Shown here: in pieces, positions 59,359 to 64,000 of the stretch
How the letters are laid out: every line of letters begins with the position of its first letter
Numbering within the stretch: the first letter of the stretch is position 1
NCBI GenBank assembly: GCA_963740765.1
Contig: CAVUFN010000016.1
Coordinates: 372,001-436,000, forward strand
DNA from: DATLGB01 sp963740765
Lineage (GTDB): Bacteria; Actinomycetota; Thermoleophilia; Solirubrobacterales; Solirubrobacteraceae
Length of the DNA stretch: 64,000 bases
Direction: 5' to 3'
Notes under the pieces: generated by a model
What the model was told of the DNA's origin: nothing
Seen by the model: the letters and a program-made list of their open reading frames with translations, nothing else
Database searches by the model: none
Translations under genes and position numbers: made by a program

Positions 59359-60104
59359 CCGCCAACGGGCTGTCCTTCGGGACGCTCGCGTGGGGTGACG
59401 AGGACGATCCGCTCGTCCTCTGCCTCCACGGTTATCCAGACACCGCCTGGACGTGGCGGCGCGTCGGGCCGCTGCTCGCCGCGCGTGGTTATCGCGTCGT
59501 GGCGCCCTTCATGCGCGGCTACGCGCCCACGGACCTGGGTGCCTCGTACGCGATCCGTGACCTGGCCGCCGACGCCGTCGCGCTGCGCTGGGCGCTCGCG
59601 GGCGATCAGCCCGCGGTCCTCGTCGGCCACGACTGGGGCGCGACCGCCGCGTACGCGGTTCCCGCGGGCGTCTTCGACCGCGTCGTCACGCTGGCCGTCC
59701 CGCCACCGGAGCGGCTGAAGGACCTGCGCGGCGCCGACGCCGCCCGCCAGCTGCGAGCGTCCTGGTACATGCTCTTCCAGCAGTTGCCGGGGATCTCCGA
59801 GCGCGCGCTGGACCGACTGATCCCGAAGCTGTGGCGCGACTGGTCACCCGGCTACGACGCCACGGAGGACCTCGCTCACTTCTGGGACGCGGTGCCGACG
59901 TCCGCCCACCGCACCGCCATCCTCGGCTACTACCGGGCGCTGCGACCGTGGAATCGGCGCTCGCTGGAGACGACGTATCTGCACGGTGCGCGCGACGGTT
60001 GCGTGCTCCCCGCCGAGGCGTTCGGCGCGATCCTCGTCGAGGGCGCCGGCCACTTCGTGCAACTCGAGCGCCCGGACGTCGTCGCGGACTACGTCGCGGA
60101 CTGA
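59355..60104 (+). CDS. Epoxide-hydrolase-like alpha/beta hydrolase, start unclear
   Basis: The frame encodes ~249 residues: VAANGLSFGTLAWGDEDD, LCLHGYPDTAWTWRRVGPLL (HGxPD oxyanion), APFMRGYAPT, and the nucleophile LVGHDWGATAAYAV (Asp, as in epoxide hydrolases and dehalogenases). The catalytic His is in EGAGHFVQLERPDVV. No ATG, GTG or TTG precedes the HGYPD motif in frame. GTA at 59355 lies where a GTG overlapping the upstream stop would be expected; the first canonical start (59499) would delete the first catalytic block. The 3' end overlaps the convergent SDR by 16 bp. Confidence 0.75.
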   Translation, partial: VAANGLSFGTLAWGDEDDPLVLCLHGYPDTAWTWRRVGPLLAARGYRVVAPFMRGYAPTDLGASYAIRDLAADAVALRWALAGDQPAVLVGHDWGATAAYAVPAGVFDRVVTLAVPPPERLKDLRGADAARQLRASWYMLFQQLPGISERALDRLIPKLWRDWSPGYDATEDLAHFWDAVPTSAHRTAILGYYRALRPWNRRSLETTYLHGARDGCVLPAEAFGAILVEGAGHFVQLERPDVVADYVAD

Positions 60105-60928
60105 GCCCGGCGCGCCTCGGCGAGCGGGTTGCCTGCCTCGTCCGCTGACGCGCTGGGCGGCCAGCGCCCCTCCCAGTTGTCGCGCGCACCGTCCACGGTC
60201 AGCACCGCGCCACTGACGAAGTCGCCCGCAGCCGACGCGAGGTAGGCGACCAGCCAGGCGATCTCGTCGGCGGTGCCCAGCCGCTGCGCCGGGACCGTCG
60301 AGGCCATGGCGTCCACGATCGGCTTCGGGTACTTGGTCAGCAGCGTGTCGGTGGCGAACTGCCCGGCCGCGATCGCGTTGAGGGAGATCCCGAACCGCGC
60401 CCACTCGATCGAGAGCACCTTCATCAGGTTCTCCACCGCGGCGCGCGCCGCCGAGGAGTGCGCCATGCCCGGCATCCCGTGGTGCGGCGAGAGCGTGATC
60501 GAGACGACCTTGCCCCGGCCGACCGGGATCATCGCCTTCGTCGCCACCGCGTGGGTCATCAGCCACGTGCCCTCGACGTTGAGCCGCATCACCGTGCGGA
60601 AGCCCTTCGGCGTGATCGTCTCCGCGCCGGCCATGTACTGGCCGCCGGCGTTGTTGACGAGCAGGTCGATCTTGCCGTGGCGCTCGAGCACGCCGTCGAC
60701 GAGCGCCTCGACCTGGTCCTCCTCCCGGATGTCGCACGTCACCGTCTCGATCCCGGTGGCCAGCGCCGCGGTCTCCTCCAGCGGCGCCGGGCGCCGCCCG
60801 CAGATCACCACGCGCGCGCCGAGCGTCGCGAGCTCGACGGCGGTCGTTCGCCCGAGCCCCGACCCCCCGCCGGACACGATCGCCACCTGCCCGTCGAGCA
60901 GGCCCTCCCGGAAGATCCCCGACGCCAT
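60089..60928 (-). CDS. SDR family oxidoreductase, enoyl-CoA reductase-like
   Basis: A 279-residue SDR. Cofactor motif SGGGSGLGRTTAVEL, then RRPAPLEE and LVNNAGGQYMAGAE. The usual YxxxK is missing: the corresponding region reads GMAHSSAARAAVENLMK, with Ser and Arg where Tyr and Lys stand. This is typical of peroxisomal trans-2-enoyl-CoA reductase/DECR-like SDRs rather than decay. IEWARFGISLNAIAAGQFAT completes the family pattern. Near the enoyl-CoA hydratase it probably acts in acyl-CoA metabolism. Confidence 0.85.
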   Translation of the reverse strand: MASGIFREGLLDGQVAIVSGGGSGLGRTTAVELATLGARVVICGRRPAPLEETAALATGIETVTCDIREEDQVEALVDGVLERHGKIDLLVNNAGGQYMAGAETITPKGFRTVMRLNVEGTWLMTHAVATKAMIPVGRGKVVSITLSPHHGMPGMAHSSAARAAVENLMKVLSIEWARFGISLNAIAAGQFATDTLLTKYPKPIVDAMASTVPAQRLGTADEIAWLVAYLASAAGDFVSGAVLTVDGARDNWEGRWPPSASADEAGNPLAEARRAQSAT

Positions 60929-60961
60929 GCCGCGGATCTTGTCAGGGCATGACGCAGCGCG

Positions 60962-61804
60962 TCACGTACACGAGCGCTTGATCTGGCGCACGCCGCGGGA
61001 CGCGGAGCTCCGAGTGGTGCCCTTTCCGCCGACGGTGTCCCGCAACGAGGGCGCCCACTCGCCGAGGTCGTACGGCGCGTCCCACTCGCGACCGAGCTCG
61101 ACGTGGGGCAGCGAGAGCGCGTCGAGGACGTAGGCGATGCGCTCCAGCAGCCACAGGTCGTAGGGCCAGCCGCCGGAGAAGTCGTTGGCGTAGCCGCGGC
61201 TGACGACGATGCCGTCCGGCCCGGCGACGACGCGCAGATCGTGCCAGACGTCCGGCGCGGGGGCGAGTCCGGCCAGCACCTCCGCGACCGCCGGTGGCAC
61301 GGCCGTGCCGGCGAAGCGGCCATCGACGGCGTTGAGCTCGAAGGCGGGCGTGGCGGCCCGCAGCACGCTGACCATCCGCATCCGCCGCATGCCCAGCCCC
61401 GGCCCCATGACCAGCTTGTAGGACCGGCCGAGCCGGATCCAGACCTGACGCCCGTTGCGGACGCCGTCGAGCACCGCCGGGTCGCTGTCATCTCCGAGGT
61501 TGCGAAAGCGGTGGTAGGTGAGGCCGAGCTGACGCCCGACGCCCTCGTCCTCCTCGTCGTCGTCGGCGTCGGTGTGCGGGTGGATGGACAGCGCCTGCTG
61601 GAGCGCCTGGGCGGCCATCTGCCCGGGGTCGGTGATCGCTCCGGCCCAGTTCGTGCGCAGGGTGGTGACGTCGACGAGCTGCGCCAGCGGGCCGGACTGG
61701 ACCCGGCGGGCGTCGGCGCCCTGGCGCAGCCCCTTGCGCAGCACGTAGACCATCGACCCGAGCGAGACGAGGAGGATGGGAACGCCGATCGCGTAGGAGG
61801 CCAT
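60962..61804 (-). CDS. Membrane-anchored protein of unknown function
   Basis: A 280-residue protein with one N-terminal membrane helix (YAIGVPILLVSLGSMVYVL), an acidic linker (HTDADDDEEDEGVG) and a soluble domain (LTYHRFRNLGDDSDPAVLDG, VWIRLGRSYKLVMGPG, WHDLRVVAGPDGIVVSRGYA, YDLWLLERIAYVLDALSLP). I recognise no family; proteins of this pattern seem common in actinobacteria. Cytoplasmic or extracytoplasmic placement of the domain is not clear. Confidence 0.6.
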   Translation of the reverse strand: MASYAIGVPILLVSLGSMVYVLRKGLRQGADARRVQSGPLAQLVDVTTLRTNWAGAITDPGQMAAQALQQALSIHPHTDADDDEEDEGVGRQLGLTYHRFRNLGDDSDPAVLDGVRNGRQVWIRLGRSYKLVMGPGLGMRRMRMVSVLRAATPAFELNAVDGRFAGTAVPPAVAEVLAGLAPAPDVWHDLRVVAGPDGIVVSRGYANDFSGGWPYDLWLLERIAYVLDALSLPHVELGREWDAPYDLGEWAPSLRDTVGGKGTTRSSASRGVRQIKRSCT

Positions 61805-61834
61805 TCCGGTTGAACGCGCCGGCGGGCGCGGGCC

Positions 61835-62758
61835 TTACGGGCGCAGACGGCTGCGGACGGCCGGCACGAGCTGCGCCGCGTTGCGCGCGGCGCCGGCGTG
61901 GAGGGCGAAGGGCCGGGTGACCCGTTCGGTGACCGCGGCGCGCGTCCCGGTCGGCGGCGGGACGGCGTCGGCGTGACGGGCGACCCAGTCGAGCATCCGC
62001 TCGGCGGCTGCCTCGGCATGCTCGAGCGGCGCGGCGTGCCCGCCGCCCGGGATCATCCACAGCTCCGCGCCCGGGATGCCGTCGGCGAGCGCGTGCGCGT
62101 TGGCGGGCGGGGACATGGCGTCGAGCTCGCCGTGGACGACGAGCGTCGGCGCCTGCACGCGATCGAGGTCGCCGCGGCGCGAGAAGCACGAGGCCGCGAG
62201 CGTCTGGAACTGCACCGTCCACGGCGGGGGCCGGTGGCGCTGGAACGGCTTGACGAGCTCGGCGACACGCTCGGGGTGGTCGGCCCGGAAGCGGTCCGAG
62301 AAGAGCACGGCCGCGGGCCAGGTGCCGCCGCGCAGGTCGCCGGCCAGCTCGCCGACCGTCTGGGCGATGGCGCGGGCGCCGGGTACGCGAGACTGCGGGC
62401 CGCCCGCCGTCCCGCCGACCAGGACGAGCGACTTCACCCGCGCGGGCATGCGCACCGCCAGCTCGAGCGCGACCATCGCCCCCATCGACAGCCCGACGAC
62501 GTGGGCGCAGCCGAGCCCGCGGTCGTCGAGCACGCGCGCTGCGTCCGCGGCCAGCATCGCCATCGACACCGGTCCCAGCCACGGCGCCGAGCGGCCCGAT
62601 CCGCGGTGGTCGTAGGCGATCGCGCGCAGGTGCGGCGCGTAGAGATGAGCGACCGGCTCGAAGACCGCCGAGGAGATCGTCCAGCCCGTGATGACCAGCA
62701 CGGGCTCGCCCTCGCCGCGATCGGTGAGGAACAGCCGCGGGCGGCTACGCGTCTTCAT
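61835..62758 (-). CDS. Alpha/beta-fold hydrolase
   Basis: A 307-residue hydrolase. Segments: VLVITGWTISSAVFEP, IAYDHRGSGRS, the nucleophile elbow VVGLSMGAMVALEL, acid in VVHGELDAMSP and His in IPGGGHAAPLEHAE. The usual HG of the oxyanion loop is TG here. C-terminal ~50 residues are an Ala/Arg-rich extension. Its 5' end overlaps the previous gene's stop by 14 bp, within a run of three alpha/beta-fold genes. Confidence 0.85.
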   Translation of the reverse strand: MKTRSRPRLFLTDRGEGEPVLVITGWTISSAVFEPVAHLYAPHLRAIAYDHRGSGRSAPWLGPVSMAMLAADAARVLDDRGLGCAHVVGLSMGAMVALELAVRMPARVKSLVLVGGTAGGPQSRVPGARAIAQTVGELAGDLRGGTWPAAVLFSDRFRADHPERVAELVKPFQRHRPPPWTVQFQTLAASCFSRRGDLDRVQAPTLVVHGELDAMSPPANAHALADGIPGAELWMIPGGGHAAPLEHAEAAAERMLDWVARHADAVPPPTGTRAAVTERVTRPFALHAGAARNAAQLVPAVRSRLRP

Positions 62759-63536
62759 CGGTGCGCTCCGGCTGCGCCAGCGCGTCAGCGATCACCCGGT
62801 AGGCCTTGCGGTTGGCCATCAAGCCGACATGGCTGCCGGTCACCTCGACGTTGGCCGCCTCGTCGACGATCGAGCGCTCCCAGCGCACGACGCCGTCTCC
62901 ACGCGAGTAGACGCTCGTCAGCCGGACCGAGTCCGGGAACGGGCGCTTGAAGTCCTGGACGAACGCGCAGCTGCAGCGGGCGCGGAAGCAGGTCGGGGAG
63001 CGGGCGCGCCGCGTGAGCGCCGCGGCGCGGCGGGCGACGCCCACGGCGGCCCGGGTCGGCGCGCTGATGCCGAACATGCCCTGCAGGTCGGACCCGAGCG
63101 AGATCGCGTGGCTGACGAGGTCGGGCCGGCGCGCGCCCAGCGCGCGCGCGAAGTGCCCGCCGCGGCTGTGCCCGACGACCGCGATCCGGCGGCCGGTCTC
63201 CGCCGCCGCCCGCTCGGCGTGGAACTCGACGAGGTCGATCGCCCGGTCGGCACAGTCGACGTTGAAGCGGAAGCCGCACACGTACGGCGCGTAGCCGATC
63301 CGCCGCAGCCAAGCGCGCAGGGCCAGCAGGCTCTCGTCGCCGGCCATGAAACCGGGCAGGACGAGCACCGCCCGGCCGTCACCGCGCGGGATCCCGCGCC
63401 CGTACGCGACGGGGTCGACGGCGAGCCGCGCCGCCTCCAGGAGCCAGCGCGTCTCGGCCAGCGGGCGGCCGGGCCACCCGCCGTCGACCGGCGTCAGCTT
63501 GCGATCGGTCCACGGCGCCTCGGCGCCTCGGCTCAT
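62745..63536 (-). CDS. Lipase/esterase-like alpha/beta hydrolase
   Basis: A 263-residue protein from ATG 63536. Segments: AVLVLPGFMAGDESLLALRA, GFRFNVDCADRAIDLVEF, the nucleophile elbow VVGHSRGGHFARALG, VYSRGDGVVRWERS (acid) and VTGSHVGLMANRKAY (His). This resembles triacylglycerol-lipase/PGAP1-like bacterial hydrolases. ATG 63536 overlaps the stop of the upstream PHA-synthase-like gene (ATGA). Start chosen over the longer frame to 63659, which would lie antisense-like over that gene. Confidence 0.8.
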   Translation of the reverse strand: MSRGAEAPWTDRKLTPVDGGWPGRPLAETRWLLEAARLAVDPVAYGRGIPRGDGRAVLVLPGFMAGDESLLALRAWLRRIGYAPYVCGFRFNVDCADRAIDLVEFHAERAAAETGRRIAVVGHSRGGHFARALGARRPDLVSHAISLGSDLQGMFGISAPTRAAVGVARRAAALTRRARSPTCFRARCSCAFVQDFKRPFPDSVRLTSVYSRGDGVVRWERSIVDEAANVEVTGSHVGLMANRKAYRVIADALAQPERTDEDA

Positions 63537-64000
63537 GCCGCGAGGACGTACTCGCCCGGCGCCTCGCCGAGCGGCTTGTACTTCGCGTTGCCCAGCGTCT
63601 TGCGGGCCTTGCGGCGCGGACCGGAACGCTCGGCCAGCCACGCGGCGTAGTCGGGCCACCAGCTGCCGCCGCTCGTCGGCACGGAGCTGACGAACTCGTC
63701 CGGCGTGTCCGGCAGCGTCTCCGACACGCGGTACGAGGACCGCGACTCCGGGTCGGGCGGGTTGACGAGCGCCTGGATGTGGCCGCTGGTGGAGAGCACG
63801 AAGCGGACATGGCCGCCCAGCTTGCGCACGCCGCGGTAGGCGTTCGCCCAGGGGACGATGTGGTCGGTGATGCCGGCCACGGCGTAGGTGTCGACGTCGA
63901 GCGCGGTGAGGTCCACCGGCGAGTCGAGCACCGCCATCTTGCCCTTCTTCATCATCGCGTTGTCGAGCGCCATGTGGACGAAGTCCTCGTGCAGGCCGGC
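63533..64000 (-). CDS. PHA-synthase-like protein, C-terminal part (5' end outside window)
   Basis: About 155 C-terminal residues are visible. DLTALDVDTYAVAGITDHIV and PWANAYRGVRKLGGHVRFVL carry the catalytic Asp region of class III/I PhaC. The catalytic His is in STSGHIQALVNPPD, and GSWWPDYAAWLAERSG ends the domain. This is the poly(3-hydroxyalkanoate) synthase pattern. The nucleophile Cys lies outside the window. It is coupled by ATGA overlap to the lipase-like gene. Confidence 0.85.
   Translation of the reverse strand, partial: AGLHEDFVHMALDNAMMKKGKMAVLDSPVDLTALDVDTYAVAGITDHIVPWANAYRGVRKLGGHVRFVLSTSGHIQALVNPPDPESRSSYRVSETLPDTPDEFVSSVPTSGGSWWPDYAAWLAERSGPRRKARKTLGNAKYKPLGEAPGEYVLAA

Overview
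The window is very GC-rich, about 70% or more by eye. It is densely coded, with many GTG and TTG starts and 1-20 bp overlaps between consecutive genes. Gene content (many TetR, GntR and LacI regulators, a stand-alone LigD-type polymerase, DUF4333 lipoprotein, DUF6351 and TIGR03032 proteins, surface proteins with Ser/Pro/Gly-rich stretches, a YkcB-like glycosyltransferase) suggests an actinobacterium, most likely Thermoleophilia/Solirubrobacterales. This placement is an inference from gene content, not a phylogeny. The window looks chromosomal: I see no phage, plasmid, transposase or CRISPR genes.

Layout. 1-11.2 kb is an almost unbroken minus-strand run: YcaQ-type DNA glycosylase (cut by the window edge), GroES-like protein, SDR, GT39-like membrane protein, small anchored protein, acyl-CoA synthetase, DtxR/MntR regulator with an Nramp Mn transporter, sterol-desaturase-like hydroxylase with its FadR-type regulator and operator, polytopic membrane protein, TetR. 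11.3-19.4 kb is mixed: large membrane protein, LigD-type polymerase, PdxH, amidohydrolase, small proteins, XdhC, GFA protein, rhodanese, AlkA. 19.3-27.9 kb is flavoprotein and carotenoid territory: two FAD enzymes, TetR, lycopene cyclase, type 2 IPP isomerase, CrtI, CrtB. It ends with a tRNA-Ser(GGA) antisense to the crtB 3' end. 27.5-38.6 kb carries an M29 aminopeptidase, MBL hydrolase, HemW, a DUF6351 protein and a glycine-rich secreted protein that converge on a ~710 bp tandem duplication, an acyl-CoA dehydrogenase with TetR, a DUF4333 lipoprotein, an alpha/beta hydrolase and a phosphotriesterase-family protein.

38.6-46.9 kb: a YkcB-like glycosyltransferase and a small secreted protein run directly into a histidine-utilisation operon, hutH-hutU-(deformylase)-hutF-hutI. 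It follows the formiminoglutamate deiminase route, which yields N-formylglutamate. No hutG is present; a peptide-deformylase-family gene occupies that place. 46.8-51.4 kb: a LacI regulator faces a four-gene operon (amidohydrolase, cysteine-dioxygenase-like cupin, sarcosine-oxidase-like flavoprotein, homocysteine methyltransferase-like) across three operator-like 12-bp palindromes spaced exactly 13 bp apart. 51.4-64 kb: ferredoxin reductase and ferredoxin, 3-hydroxyacyl-CoA dehydrogenase, TIGR03032 protein, GNAT-like protein, beta-helix surface protein, enoyl-CoA hydratase, epoxide-hydrolase-like protein, PECR-like SDR, unknown anchored protein, two alpha/beta hydrolases and the 3' end of a PHA-synthase-like gene.

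The most notable points are the deformylase inside the hut operon, the triple operator and the uncharacterised operon it faces, crtB running without a stop through an antisense tRNA gene, the near-identical tandem duplication with haplotype-like differences, two families of palindromic repeats (one copy sits inside a coding frame), and two genes without a canonical in-frame start codon.
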